This document shows, in pieces, positions 45,381 through 54,708 of a stretch of 64,000 nucleotides of DNA; within the stretch, counting starts at the first letter, position 1; each line of letters begins with the position of its first letter. The notes below the pieces were generated by a model that was given only the letters and a program-made list of their open reading frames with translations, did no database searches and had not been told where the DNA came from. The DNA comes from Pseudomonas putida (lineage in GTDB: Bacteria > Pseudomonadota > Gammaproteobacteria > Pseudomonadales > Pseudomonadaceae): the NCBI RefSeq assembly GCF_002741075.1, contig NZ_CP016634.1, positions 5,384,501-5,448,500 of the forward strand, in the 5' to 3' direction. Position numbers and translations under genes: made by a program.

Positions 45381-46487
45381 TTACTCGTTGGAAAGGTCGA
45401 GGGCGATGTTGGCGGTCAGGTCTTTCGGGCAGTTCAGCGGCCTGATCTTGATGTACACCTCCACCCGCTTTTTGGTGATCCACACCACCTGGATGTCACC
45501 GTCCTTGGGCGATTCGATCTCGCCCGGGAACTGCTCGCGGGCGAAGGTGGTGGACTTGGCCATCACGCGCAGCGGCTTCATGAAGGCCGTGCGGGCGGCC
45601 TCCATGCTCTTGGGGCTGTTGTTCAGGCGGCGATCGCCCACCCGGCGGATCAGCAGCGGGCGGACCTGGCGGGCGGCCTTGTCTGCCAGGCGCAGGTACT
45701 CGACCACCTGGAAATCGCTGGCAGGCGCGTCGAGCATGTTGCCGTCGCCCCAGTACACGCCCGGGTAGTCGGGGTAGGTCTGCGACACGGAGAAGCGATC
45801 GGCGTCCAGGGCGGCGCGGATGGCCGAGGGCAGCGGGACGCCGTCCTTGTCCTTGGGCACCGGTCCCAGGCCCAGCACCGGGCCAGTGGCCACGCGCATG
45901 GGGGTATCCGCGACGGTGACGGCGGCGTTGGCCAGGCGACCGGCGAGCACGCCCAGGTCATTGCCGTGCAACTGGGGCACGACCAGGACGCGGGGCGCCA
46001 ACAGATCCTTGGTGATCGCCTTCTGTTCGGCGGCATATTCCGACCATGTCTGTACTGCAGCGATGCCGGCGCTGGCGGCCATGACGAACAGGCGGCGGCC
46101 ATAGGTGTTGATGACCTGGACAGCGGCTTCGTGCATGTCCTCGAGCTCGCCACCAGCGGTCACCGGCGTGGTGATAACAGCCGCTTCGACGGAGTAGCCC
46201 TGTTGCTGCGCCATCTCCAGAGCGTCCTGCCAGGTGCTTTCGCCGCTGATCGGGGCCGCCAGGCAGGCCCAGCGATCACCGCCGTTCAGGCGGGCAGCGG
46301 CAATCTGGGTTTTCAGGTCGCTCGCGGCCACGCCCAGCATGGTGTCCAGGTCACTGTCGGTGTTCAGGGGCAGAAGCTGGCCCACGTTCTTGCTCGCGGG
46401 GCCAATGAAAAGGAAGTAGCGCTCGATCTCGGTCACGTCGCCCTGACTGAGGTTGAGATTGTTCACGCTGACTTTGCCGAGTGCCAT
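45381..46487 (-). CDS. Tail sheath protein (DUF2586)
   Basis: A 368-residue sheath-like protein of the DUF2586 family (MALGKVSVNNLNLSQGDVTE; PDYPGVYWGDGNMLDAPASD; EYLRLADKAARQVRPLLIRR). The C-terminus with VYIKIRPLNCPKDLTANIAL resembles the sheath linking strand. It surrounds the tube and contracts on infection. Confidence 0.85.
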   Translation of the reverse strand: MALGKVSVNNLNLSQGDVTEIERYFLFIGPASKNVGQLLPLNTDSDLDTMLGVAASDLKTQIAAARLNGGDRWACLAAPISGESTWQDALEMAQQQGYSVEAAVITTPVTAGGELEDMHEAAVQVINTYGRRLFVMAASAGIAAVQTWSEYAAEQKAITKDLLAPRVLVVPQLHGNDLGVLAGRLANAAVTVADTPMRVATGPVLGLGPVPKDKDGVPLPSAIRAALDADRFSVSQTYPDYPGVYWGDGNMLDAPASDFQVVEYLRLADKAARQVRPLLIRRVGDRRLNNSPKSMEAARTAFMKPLRVMAKSTTFAREQFPGEIESPKDGDIQVVWITKKRVEVYIKIRPLNCPKDLTANIALDLSNE

Positions 46488-46502
46488 GCGGTGTGTGCCT
46501 CG

Positions 46503-47183
46503 TTATCGGGGTGAGTTGATGATTTGGTGGAACACCTGGTTGAGCAGCAGGCTGGTATCGCGCTCGGTGCTCGCACCCAGGAACTGCCGTTTCGGCAGGG
46601 TGATTTCCCAGCTCTGGGCACCGGTCGGCTCGCCGCGCTGTTCGTCCAGGACGCGGATCAGGAGGCCGGCCTGCATGTAGCTGACGTGCTCGAGGATCCA
46701 GGCAACCGAGGGACGGCCCAGGCGCTTCTTGCCTTCCTGGCGGACACGGAAACCCAGCCGGCGCAGGCGCTTGGCCTGCTTTTCGGTGGCCTTGGCGCCT
46801 TCTTCCACGCGATTCCAGCGGCGCATCTGCTGCGCCGTGCGGCGCTCCGAGGCGCCGTGGTGCTGCTGGGAGGCCACCCAACTGGTGAGGTTGTTCCGCC
46901 AGCCCAGCACGGCCTGGTCAGGGCTCACACGGGTCACCTGCAGGAGCTTGCCCAGGCCGGCCTCCATCTTTTTCTTGCCACCCTCGGGATCCTTGCGGGG
47001 GGCAAAGGGCGAGCCGTCCACGTTCTGCTGGGCGCGGATCCGCTGACGGCTCATGCTGCGCACGCGCTTGCCCATGTTGTTGAGCAGGCGACGGCGCAGG
47101 GCCGGCGGCAATGACAAAAGGGCCAGTTGCTCCTGGACACCCAGCATGCCGCGCACGTCGAGGTCGAAAGTGCTACGCGCCAT
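46503..47183 (-). CDS. Virion morphogenesis / tail completion protein (gpS family)
   Basis: A 226-residue, very basic protein. MGKRVRSMSRQRIRAQQNVD, GSPFAPRKDPEGGKKKMEAG and MRRWNRVEEGAKATEKQAKR match the phage virion morphogenesis (gpS) family. The start MARSTFDLDVRG at 47183 overlaps the gpR-like gene by 11 bp. Confidence 0.82.
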   Translation of the reverse strand: MARSTFDLDVRGMLGVQEQLALLSLPPALRRRLLNNMGKRVRSMSRQRIRAQQNVDGSPFAPRKDPEGGKKKMEAGLGKLLQVTRVSPDQAVLGWRNNLTSWVASQQHHGASERRTAQQMRRWNRVEEGAKATEKQAKRLRRLGFRVRQEGKKRLGRPSVAWILEHVSYMQAGLLIRVLDEQRGEPTGAQSWEITLPKRQFLGASTERDTSLLLNQVFHQIINSPR

Positions 47184-47625
47184 GGGCGACCTCGCCTTCC
47201 TCAGCCACCCACAGCTCGCCCTGGCCCAGTCCATAGCGCTTGCCGCCGACCATGATCAGGCCGTCAGGATCCTCGACCAGGTGCTGCTCCTCGGTGAATT
47301 CCAGGGTCAGCTCGACATCGAACAGCCCATGGTCAGGATCAATCGCTTCCACCACGAAGTTGGGCTTAGGCAGATCGTCGTCCCGATCGGGGTCGTTCGA
47401 CTCCAACCAGGAGCCGACCAACGCCATCAGCAACACCGGGTCGCCGTTGAAGTTTTCCAGGGTGATGAGGGCGCGATAGCGCATGTCGCCCATGTGCATG
47501 CCGCCGTTACCGGTCGGCTTCCACAGCAGTTCCAGGTTCACCTGGTCGGTGAAGCTCTCCAGCTTTTCGGGCTGGACCAGGTTCTGTTCCAGGAGGAACG
47601 CCGTCAGAGCGCGCAGCTTGTTCAT
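47173..47625 (-). CDS. Tail completion protein (gpR family)
   Basis: A 150-residue acidic protein (MNKLRALTAFLLEQNLVQPE; ALVGSWLESNDPDRDDDLPK) of the P2 gpR type. It acts at the head-proximal end of the tail. The start at 47625 overlaps the P-loop gene stop (ATGA). Confidence 0.78.
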   Translation of the reverse strand: MNKLRALTAFLLEQNLVQPEKLESFTDQVNLELLWKPTGNGGMHMGDMRYRALITLENFNGDPVLLMALVGSWLESNDPDRDDDLPKPNFVVEAIDPDHGLFDVELTLEFTEEQHLVEDPDGLIMVGGKRYGLGQGELWVAEEGEVAHGA

Positions 47626-48101
47626 GCCTGGAACTCTCCAAGCATGCAAAGACGAAAACACTCAGCGGACATAAACCGCCGGTTTTCACTGACGAAATCG
47701 TCCACGTCAAAAGGCCAGAAATGGCGCACATGCTGTTGACCGTTGGCCTCCAGCAACTGCATGAGGACGTCGCCCTCCGCCGGCGGCTCACCGGCCACAC
47801 GCAAACGCGCAGCCGTGGTCGCGTAGTAGGCCCCTTCGCGGACAACCACGGACTTCAACCAGTCAAATTCGTCGTAGAACCAGACCGCTTGGTCTGGGTC
47901 GATCCAACGTGGCAGGGGCTGGCCATCAGCGATCACCAGCAGTTCCGGGTGTCGTTGTCCCCACTCCTTGGCAGCCCGAGGGCTGTGCACAACGAACACC
48001 ACCTGCTTGCCTTGGGCAACCAGCTCGCAGGCCATTTTGGCCAGGCGAGTGGTTTTACCCGTCTGGCGCGGCGAGATTTCGAGGTAGGCAATCCTGGTCA
48101 T
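47622..48101 (-). CDS. Small P-loop ATPase-like protein in the head-tail cluster
   Basis: A 159-residue protein. Walker A is ISPRQTGKTTRLAKMACELV at residues 9-28, and VVFVVHSPRAAKEWGQRH and a Walker B-like AVWFYDEFDW follow. The RQTGKTT motif resembles terminase ATPases, but the protein is only a mini P-loop core without nuclease. It is coupled to gpL and gpR genes. I know no gene of this type there in P2. Confidence 0.7.
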   Translation of the reverse strand: MTRIAYLEISPRQTGKTTRLAKMACELVAQGKQVVFVVHSPRAAKEWGQRHPELLVIADGQPLPRWIDPDQAVWFYDEFDWLKSVVVREGAYYATTAARLRVAGEPPAEGDVLMQLLEANGQQHVRHFWPFDVDDFVSENRRFMSAECFRLCMLGEFQA

Positions 48102-48559
48102 ACGAGCGCCACCGTGATGCGGCTGCGGCCCTGCAGGGCGCGCACGGCTTGTTGGCTGAACGCCAGGTAGGTGTCGGCGCGCTCGGGGGCTTCCAGGCCG
48201 GTGTTCTCGGCCACGTCGCGACGGGTCACTGTGGCGTAGTCGGTCAGGGCGGTGGCTTTGGCGCGGCAGTAGACGGCGCGCTTGTACAGCTTCACCTTGT
48301 AGGCCCGCTCCTCAAGGAGCAGCGGATCGGCGGTGGCCACCTCGGTGATGCCGATGCCCTGCCAACTGAGCATCAGCTTGCGCAGGTCCTGGTTCACCTC
48401 GCCCATGGCAAGTTCAAGTTGAGTGACCAGCACGTCGCCCAGGTACTCGCCTGGCAGGCGGTAAGCCTTCTGGTATTCAGCCAGCGAGAGGTCCGGCCAG
48501 AAGCCGTTGTTCTCGATGGTCTGCTCTACGACCGTGGTGGGTTTGCCTGAAAAGCTCAT
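48098..48559 (-). CDS. Head completion/stabilisation protein (gpL family)
   Basis: A 153-residue protein (MSFSGKPTTVVEQTIENNGF; DLSLAEYQKAYRLPGEYLGD; YKRAVYCRAKATALTDYATV) with the gpL pattern. It closes the portal vertex. The start at 48559 overlaps nothing; the 97-bp gap up to the gpM stop contains no gene. Confidence 0.88.
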   Translation of the reverse strand: MSFSGKPTTVVEQTIENNGFWPDLSLAEYQKAYRLPGEYLGDVLVTQLELAMGEVNQDLRKLMLSWQGIGITEVATADPLLLEERAYKVKLYKRAVYCRAKATALTDYATVTRRDVAENTGLEAPERADTYLAFSQQAVRALQGRSRITVALV

Positions 48560-48655
48560 TGCTGGCCACTCGAAAAGGGCGGGAGACACCGTTGCCACGG
48601 GCCGGGCCATAAATGGCTGACTCGTTTCACGGGTTCCCGCTGGGGGGGTAGTCGG

Positions 48656-49387
48656 TTAGGGGTTTTCGGGCGGCGGCGCCAACGGTGCCGCCTGCTGTTT
48701 ACGCAAGGCCTTGCGGGCGTTCTCGATGCGGGTGCCGACACCGACCTTCGGGTACAGCTCGGTCGCACGCTCCAGGTGCTCGATCGCCTTGGCCCACTCC
48801 TTGGCCTCCAGGGCACGAATGCCGATCAACTTGTGGTACTTGGCCGGGATCTGCTCCGGCAGGTTCCACTCACCCACACGCGGCAGCAGATAGGACAGGT
48901 ACGGCTCGGGGCTGCGACCGGCCTGGTGCTCGTCATAAGCCCATTCGCACACGGCATCGGCGACAAAAGTCGGGATGTCGCGCTTGAAACGCTCGGGCAT
49001 TTGCTGGCCCTGTTCGATGGCGATGTCCGCCAGCTCCAGGGCATCGTCCAACTGTGCGGTGTCGAACAGCCAGACCATGACCTGGACCAGGACGCGGTTC
49101 TGGAACACCAGGCCGGACGCCAGGTAGCGTTGGACGTAGTCCTGGTACTTGGGCAGCAGCTCGTTGCGCTTGAGGTCCTGGCGGGTAGCCAAGCCCTTGA
49201 TGTCGCTGAGGCGGGCCAGATCCTCGTCCAGGCTGGCCTCCATCAGCGCCAAATGCTTGCGGGCGTTCGCTGGGCTGCTCAGGGCTTCCGCCGGCGAGTA
49301 CGCCAGCGCGGCAGCTTCTGCAGCGGCGTTCACCGCTGCAGCGCCATTGGCCAAGATCCGGCGCTTGTGCTGCAGCGCGTAACTCAC
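48656..49387 (-). CDS. Terminase small (endonuclease) subunit gpM
   Basis: A 243-residue gpM-family protein. NARKHLALMEASLDEDLARL, VLVQVMVWLFDTAQLDDALE and GQQMPERFKRDIPTFVADAV are characteristic. It is coupled to the capsid gene (ATGA). With gpP it cuts and packages DNA. Confidence 0.9.
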   Translation of the reverse strand: MSYALQHKRRILANGAAAVNAAAEAAALAYSPAEALSSPANARKHLALMEASLDEDLARLSDIKGLATRQDLKRNELLPKYQDYVQRYLASGLVFQNRVLVQVMVWLFDTAQLDDALELADIAIEQGQQMPERFKRDIPTFVADAVCEWAYDEHQAGRSPEPYLSYLLPRVGEWNLPEQIPAKYHKLIGIRALEAKEWAKAIEHLERATELYPKVGVGTRIENARKALRKQQAAPLAPPPENP

Positions 49388-50406
49388 GGCAGCACCTCGA
49401 CGTTCTCGGTCAGGCCGATCTTCTCCAACTGCTCGATCACGTAGCCTTCGTTGCGGCTGTTGTAGTCCTCGACGCGGGAACGCTTCGGGTTGTCCACGCT
49501 CTGCTTACGCCAGGAGCTGTCCTGGTAGTAGATCGACAGGTTGTCGAAGCTTGTGACCAGCACCGCATTCACCGGGAAGTAGGGCACGCTGTATGCCGGC
49601 AGGCCGCCATAGGTAGCGATCACCTGGGAAAGCTCGATGCGCTCTTTCTCGGTTGGGGTATCGCCTTGCTTGCTGTACAGCTTGGCCTTGTCGGAGGCCA
49701 GCAGGTCGGAACCGATGATCGCGACCAGGTCGCCACCTTCGCGTAGACGCTCGTCCACCAACTGCTTGGTGTCATGCACCAGGGCGTCGAGGTTGGCATA
49801 GTCGCCAGCAACGCCCAGGGTCACCTTGCCGGAGGCTGGGACGATTTCCTTGAGCACCTGCTGCGGAGCCTGCTCGCGCAGTTGCTGCAGCCAGCCCTTG
49901 TTCACGTCCTGGAGCAGCGGGTACTGGGTGATGTCGGTTTGCACGGCCACGTGGGTACCGTGGAAACCGATCATGATGCGGTCCAGAGCGATTTGCTTCT
50001 GAACGGCGGCAGTGTAGCGCTGATGGAAGTCTGGGAATTTGGCCCAGGCGTCGATCTTGGCGTACGGCAGACCCACATCGGACTGGGTGTCGTACAGCTC
50101 GTACATGTTGTGATCGAGGCCCGAAGCGTCCTTGGCTTCGCGATCGGTGGTCTTGGTGTTGGTGCGACCAGTGACCGGCCCGTTGGTGCCAATGAAGACC
50201 TTCTCGCCCTTGATCTCGGACACCGGAACGACGTTGATTCGCTCCAGGAAGTCGGCCTTGGCAGTGATCGCGTCGTTCAGCTCCTGGGCGATCGACGGTT
50301 CGACACTGAACTGCTTGGTGACCAGGTCAACGCCATAGCTTTCAGCCAGGGCAAGCTGAAGCTGGGCGAACATTTTCGCGCCGTAGGCGCTCAGGTTACG
50401 GGCCAT
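49384..50406 (-). CDS. Major capsid protein gpN
   Basis: A 340-residue P2-family capsid protein. LSAYGAKMFAQLQLALAESY opens it, and PVTGRTNTKTTDREAKDASG, AKFPDFHQRYTAAVQKQIAL and MIGFHGTHVAVQTDITQYPL are family motifs. It follows the scaffold gene by one base. Confidence 0.94.
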   Translation of the reverse strand: MARNLSAYGAKMFAQLQLALAESYGVDLVTKQFSVEPSIAQELNDAITAKADFLERINVVPVSEIKGEKVFIGTNGPVTGRTNTKTTDREAKDASGLDHNMYELYDTQSDVGLPYAKIDAWAKFPDFHQRYTAAVQKQIALDRIMIGFHGTHVAVQTDITQYPLLQDVNKGWLQQLREQAPQQVLKEIVPASGKVTLGVAGDYANLDALVHDTKQLVDERLREGGDLVAIIGSDLLASDKAKLYSKQGDTPTEKERIELSQVIATYGGLPAYSVPYFPVNAVLVTSFDNLSIYYQDSSWRKQSVDNPKRSRVEDYNSRNEGYVIEQLEKIGLTENVEVLP

Positions 50407-50407
50407 G

Positions 50408-51331
50408 TCAGAGCACCCGATGTTTCGGCTGCTGCACCGGCGCGGAAGTGCGCGGCAGCTGGCGACCGGTCGGGGTGTTCTGCAGCGCGCTGAATTGCTG
50501 CTGAATGCCTTGCAGGGCTTTCAGCACAGCCTTATGGCTGGCACCGCCATTGCGGGCGAACTCGCGCTGCTCCTCGGCAGTAGAGACGATTTCGTCTACT
50601 GCCGCGCTGACGTCATCGATCGGGGCCTGTTCAGGTTCGGGTGCCTCCTCGGCGACAGGCTCGATAACAGCCTGGATGCCAGCGGCGACAACCAGCAGTT
50701 GAGCCAGCAGGGCCTTGAGGGCCGTTGCGGTAGCTTCATCCATTGGGGGTTTGCTCTCGGTGGTTGGGGTGGGGGTTTCGGCGGGCTTGTCGTCCGAGGA
50801 AAAGCGCTTGAACAACCCTGTGAGCACAGCAATGAGCTTGCCCACCTCGCTTTTGGGCTCGTCGTCGGAAAAGGAGCCAAGCTCCTGGGAGGCGGCGAAG
50901 TAGGAGTCCTTGCTGGACCTGGCGGAGAAGTACAGCTCCTGGGTACCGACGCTTGCCGGCTCGTCGGTGACGGCGATGCCGGTCATGTACGCTTTGCCGG
51001 TCCCTCGGAAGTTCGGCCTGATTTCAATGCTGGTGAACAGCTTTTCGCCCATATCGTTGAGGCGGAGCAGCTTGTCGTTCGGCTTCAACTGAGCCTCCAG
51101 CGCAACCTGGCCAGGCTCCAGATCGTCCGCATCTTCGATCAGTCGAACGGCATATACAGTGCCGAAGCTCCCCCAGCAGCGTTCGTGCTCACACCAGATG
51201 ACAGCGGTGTACAGCGAAGGCTTGTAGGTCTCCGCGATGTCGCGCAGTTCCTGCGGCAGGATGTCCCGACCATCGACGGTTGGGCCGCTGGTGGCTACAC
51301 GTTTCCAGAAGGAGACAAGGGAACGGGGCAT
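50408..51331 (-). CDS. Capsid scaffold protease gpO
   Basis: A 307-residue scaffold. The N-terminal serine protease domain carries a likely triad Asp (TVDGRDI), His (IWCEHERCWGSF) and Ser (PASVGTQELYF), matching P2 gpO positions. The C-terminal half is a helical scaffold with a Pro/Thr linker. It is the first gene of the minus late operon, divergent from terminase. Confidence 0.92.
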   Translation of the reverse strand: MPRSLVSFWKRVATSGPTVDGRDILPQELRDIAETYKPSLYTAVIWCEHERCWGSFGTVYAVRLIEDADDLEPGQVALEAQLKPNDKLLRLNDMGEKLFTSIEIRPNFRGTGKAYMTGIAVTDEPASVGTQELYFSARSSKDSYFAASQELGSFSDDEPKSEVGKLIAVLTGLFKRFSSDDKPAETPTPTTESKPPMDEATATALKALLAQLLVVAAGIQAVIEPVAEEAPEPEQAPIDDVSAAVDEIVSTAEEQREFARNGGASHKAVLKALQGIQQQFSALQNTPTGRQLPRTSAPVQQPKHRVL

Positions 51332-51413
51332 GGTCGATGAAGCGCTCGGTGGGGGTCGTTGAGCGCCACGATAGGCAGCCGATCGGCGCCGGCCAAACGC
51401 TTTACTTGCGCAC

Positions 51414-51440
51414 TTCTCCTATTTTCAAAATCTAGGAGAA
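51414..51440. promoter_or_regulatory. Palindrome in the divergent late control region
   Basis: TTCTCCTA (51414-51421) and TAGGAGAA (51433-51440) are perfect arms around an 11-bp spacer, midway between divergent gpO and gpP. P2-group late promoters have a dyad for the Ogr activator here, so this is a candidate Ogr site. Confidence 0.5.
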
Positions 51441-51493
51441 ACGCGGAATTTTTCCGGAAGTTCAGTCACTTATCGCCGCATAGACTGCGGCCC

Positions 51494-53548
51494 ATGAACT
51501 ACTCCATCGAAGTCAAAGAGGCCGCCAAACGCCTCTACCTGCGCCGCTGCTCGGTGAAGGAAATCCAGGCTCAGTTGAAGCTGCCCAACGTGCGGATCAT
51601 CTACTACTGGATCCGCCAGGGGTCGTGGGACGAGATGCTGACCGATGAGGAACCGGTGACCGCTGTCAGCCGGCGGATCACGCTCATCCTGGAAAAGCAG
51701 GACACGTTGACCGAGGGAGAGCTGAAGGAGCTGGAGCGCCTGACCTCGATCCGTGAGCGGCTGATAAAGCAATCGAGCCGTCCGCCGGCAACACCAGCGA
51801 ATGACGCAGCCGCGGATCTCGACCAGGACGAGCAACGTGGTCAGCGCCGGGAGCGTCGCGATCGAGGCGACAAGGGCGAGCGCGGCGGCAAGCGCAAGGA
51901 GAAAAAGGCCAAGAACGACATCAGCGGCCTGACCGAGGTGGACTTCCTAGATAAGTTCATCTCCAAAATGTACGGCTATCAGAAGGAACTGTTCGCCGCC
52001 AAGCAGAACCCCCTCACCTGCAGGATTCGCAACATCCTGAAGAGCCGGCAGGTCGGCCTGACCTACTACTTCGCCGGCGAGGCCTTCATGGACGCCGTGC
52101 TCACCGGTGACAACCAGGTGTTCCTGTCGGCCAGCCGCGCCCAGTCGGAGATCTTCCGCAGCTACATTGTGTCGTTCGCCCAGGAGTGGTTCGGCATCGA
52201 GCTGACCGGCAACCCTATCGTCCTGAGCAACGGCGCCGAACTGCGCTTCCTGTCCACCAACAGCAGCACCGCCCAGGGCTACCACGGCCATGTGTACGTG
52301 GACGAATACTTCTGGATCCGTGACTTCGAGAAGCTGAGCAAGGTGGCCAGCGCCATGGGCACGCACAAGAAGTGGCGCAAGACCTACTTCTCGACCCCCA
52401 GCGCCGTATCGCACCAGGCATACCCGTTCTGGACCGGCGAGGCCTTCCGCAACAGCAAGCGCGGCAAGCCCACGGCCAGCGAATGGCCGGGCGAGGCCGC
52501 GTATACCCAGGGCGCGCTCTGCCCGGACGGTCAGTGGCGCAAGACCATCACCCTGGACGACGCGATCGCCGGCGGATGCGATTTGTTCGACGTCGAGCAG
52601 CTGCAGCTGGAGTACGACGAAGACAGCTTCCAGCAACTGTTCTACTGCAAATTCATCGACAGCACGCAAAGCGCATTCGGCCTGAAAGACCTGGAGAAGT
52701 GCTACTCCGACCTCACCCTGTGGGCGAACTTCAATCCAGACGCGCCGCGCCCCTTCGGCAATGCCCCCGTCTGGCTGGGCTACGACCCGAGCCGTACCCG
52801 GGACGATGCAACGTGCGTGGTCGTCGCGCCACCTGCAGAACCCGGCGGCAACTTCAGGATCCTGGAAAAGCACAGCTGGCGGGGGCAGTCGTTCACCCAC
52901 CAGGCCGCCCAGGTCAAGAAGATCACCGAACGCTACAACGTCCAGCACATCGGCATCGATACCACCGGTGTCGGCATCGGCGTATACGACCTGGTGCGCG
53001 ACTTCTTCCCGAAGGCCAAGTCGATCCACTACAGCCTGGAGACAAAAACCACCCTGGTGCTCAAGGCCCAGGACGTCATCCAGGCGGGCCGCATCGAGTG
53101 GGACGCCGGCTGGACCGACATCGCCCAGGCCTTCCTGACCATCAAGCGCGGCACCACCAACGGCGGCCAGATCACCTACAGCGCATCGAGAACCGAGGCC
53201 ACCGGCCACGCCGACATCGCTTGGGCGGTCATGCACGCCCTGCACAACGAACCCCTGAACACCAACAAGCGGCGCCGCAGCCGCTACCTCATGAGCGGAG
53301 CCCATGCCCAACCCACGCAGAAAGCAGCACACCCTGGCGCAACCACGACAGCCCGCGCGCATGTTCACGTTCGGGGAGCCCGAGCAGGTGTTGTCCAAGA
53401 ACATCGGCGAGCACCTGGGCGTGTTTCCCAGCGACGACGGCGAGATCTTCAAGCCGCCAGTGTCCCGCGTTGGCCTGGCCAAGCTATTGCGCGCCAACGC
53501 GCATCATGGCGCCATCCCGAAGTTCAAGCGCAACCTGCTGTTGCGTGA
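51494..53548 (+). CDS. Terminase large (ATPase) subunit gpP, extended C-terminus
   Basis: The start MNYSIEVKEAAKRLYLRRCS at 51494 opens an HTH and then the ATPase (RNILKSRQVGLTYYFAGEAF as Walker A-like region; GHVYVDEYFWIRD as Walker B), and a nuclease (WLGYDPSRTRDDATCVVVAP). The protein is 684 residues, about 80 more than usual for the family. The last 80 overlap the portal gene and are low-complexity Ala/Arg/Pro, so the stop may have shifted. Confidence 0.88.
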   Translation: MNYSIEVKEAAKRLYLRRCSVKEIQAQLKLPNVRIIYYWIRQGSWDEMLTDEEPVTAVSRRITLILEKQDTLTEGELKELERLTSIRERLIKQSSRPPATPANDAAADLDQDEQRGQRRERRDRGDKGERGGKRKEKKAKNDISGLTEVDFLDKFISKMYGYQKELFAAKQNPLTCRIRNILKSRQVGLTYYFAGEAFMDAVLTGDNQVFLSASRAQSEIFRSYIVSFAQEWFGIELTGNPIVLSNGAELRFLSTNSSTAQGYHGHVYVDEYFWIRDFEKLSKVASAMGTHKKWRKTYFSTPSAVSHQAYPFWTGEAFRNSKRGKPTASEWPGEAAYTQGALCPDGQWRKTITLDDAIAGGCDLFDVEQLQLEYDEDSFQQLFYCKFIDSTQSAFGLKDLEKCYSDLTLWANFNPDAPRPFGNAPVWLGYDPSRTRDDATCVVVAPPAEPGGNFRILEKHSWRGQSFTHQAAQVKKITERYNVQHIGIDTTGVGIGVYDLVRDFFPKAKSIHYSLETKTTLVLKAQDVIQAGRIEWDAGWTDIAQAFLTIKRGTTNGGQITYSASRTEATGHADIAWAVMHALHNEPLNTNKRRRSRYLMSGAHAQPTQKAAHPGATTTARAHVHVRGARAGVVQEHRRAPGRVSQRRRRDLQAASVPRWPGQAIARQRASWRHPEVQAQPAVA

Positions 53549-54329
53549 GTTCATCCCCTCGGCGGGCTGCAGTGCCAAGACCATGGGCCAGGCCGGCCTG
53601 GACTACATGGTGTTCGGGGAGGCTTACTTCTATCGGCGCCCCAATGCATTCGGCCAGGTCCTGGAGCTGGACCACATGCCCGCGATCAATATGCGCGTGA
53701 AGGTAGACGGCGGATACCGGCAGTTGCTGCCAGACAATAAGTACATCGACTACGACCAGGAGGAGATCGAGCACGTCCTGGACTACGACGTAGAACAGGA
53801 CATTTACGGTGTGCCGGACTACCTGGGCGGCCTGCAGGCGCTGCTGCTCAACGAGGCCGCCACTCTCTTCCGCCGGCGCTACTACAGCAACGGCGCCCAT
53901 GCGGGCTACATCTTCTACACCAACGACCCGGACTTGACCCAGGAAGACGAGGATGAGCTGCGCGCCCAGATCAGCGCGAGCAAGGGCGTGGGCAACTTCC
54001 GCTCGATGTTCGTCAACATCCCGGGCGGCAACGAAAACGCCATCAAGATCATCCCCGTGGGCGACTTCCAGGCCAAGGACGAGCTGGAAAAGGTCAAGAA
54101 CATCACCCGGAACGACATTATCGCGGCATGGCGCATGAACCCCGCGCTGGCGGGGATCATCCCGGAGAACACCGGCGGGTTCGGCGACATCGAGAAGATC
54201 GATCGCGTGTACACCAGCAACGAAATCCGCCCCATCTGCCAACTGTTCGATCAGGTCAACAACACCCTACGGGAGGACCGTCGCATAGGCTGGATTGACC
54301 CTAAACAGACAGGAATGAACACCGATTAA
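53304..54329 (+). CDS. Portal protein gpQ
   Basis: A 341-residue P2-type portal protein. MFTFGEPEQVLSKNIGEHLG, YMVFGEAYFYRRPNAFGQVL and VFVNIPGG-type GNFRSMFVNIPGGNENAIKI are recognised. The start at 53304 follows GCGGAG. The gene overlaps the terminase C-terminus by 245 bp in another frame. It forms the DNA channel of the capsid. Confidence 0.92.
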   Translation: MPNPRRKQHTLAQPRQPARMFTFGEPEQVLSKNIGEHLGVFPSDDGEIFKPPVSRVGLAKLLRANAHHGAIPKFKRNLLLREFIPSAGCSAKTMGQAGLDYMVFGEAYFYRRPNAFGQVLELDHMPAINMRVKVDGGYRQLLPDNKYIDYDQEEIEHVLDYDVEQDIYGVPDYLGGLQALLLNEAATLFRRRYYSNGAHAGYIFYTNDPDLTQEDEDELRAQISASKGVGNFRSMFVNIPGGNENAIKIIPVGDFQAKDELEKVKNITRNDIIAAWRMNPALAGIIPENTGGFGDIEKIDRVYTSNEIRPICQLFDQVNNTLREDRRIGWIDPKQTGMNTD

Positions 54330-54400
54330 CAGGCTATTTGCCGCGAACATCATTGAACATGACGGCATAATGATGGCGCATAAACCCTGGGGAGGGACAC

Positions 54401-54661
54401 ATGCGGATCTACTGCACAACCTGCGGCCACAAGGGGCGCATCAATTCAAGGGAAGAAGTCACTCGCACCTACGTCAAGCTGTACTGCCAGTGCCTGGACT
54501 CCACATGCGGGCATACCTGGGTATCGACCCTGGCGTTCTCTCACACTCTGCGACCGTCCGCACAGCACCTGGACACCTTGATCGTCGATCGTTTCAGGAG
54601 CATGCCGGCAGACCAACAGCAAGAGCTGGTGAAGTTCTTGAAAGCACAGGCCGTAGCCTGA
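54401..54661 (+). CDS. ogr: Ogr/Delta-like late gene activator
   Basis: An 86-residue zinc-finger protein. MRIYCTTCGHKGRINSREEV and LYCQCLDSTCGHTWVSTLAF give the C-x2-C and C-x4-C ligands of the Ogr family, which activates phage late promoters. The start follows GGGAGGGA. It lies just after the portal and before a terminator, as in P2-like phages. Confidence 0.92.
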   Translation: MRIYCTTCGHKGRINSREEVTRTYVKLYCQCLDSTCGHTWVSTLAFSHTLRPSAQHLDTLIVDRFRSMPADQQQELVKFLKAQAVA

Positions 54662-54667
54662 TTCGGA

Positions 54668-54701
54668 AAAATCGCCGGCCCTGTAGGTCGGCGATTTGTT
54701 T
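54668..54701 (+). terminator. Terminator after ogr
   Basis: AAAATCGCCGG and TCGGCGATTT pair across CCCTGTAGG, followed by GTTTG. It separates the plus-strand late genes from the convergent repressor cluster. Confidence 0.75.
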
Positions 54702-54708
54702 GACGGAA

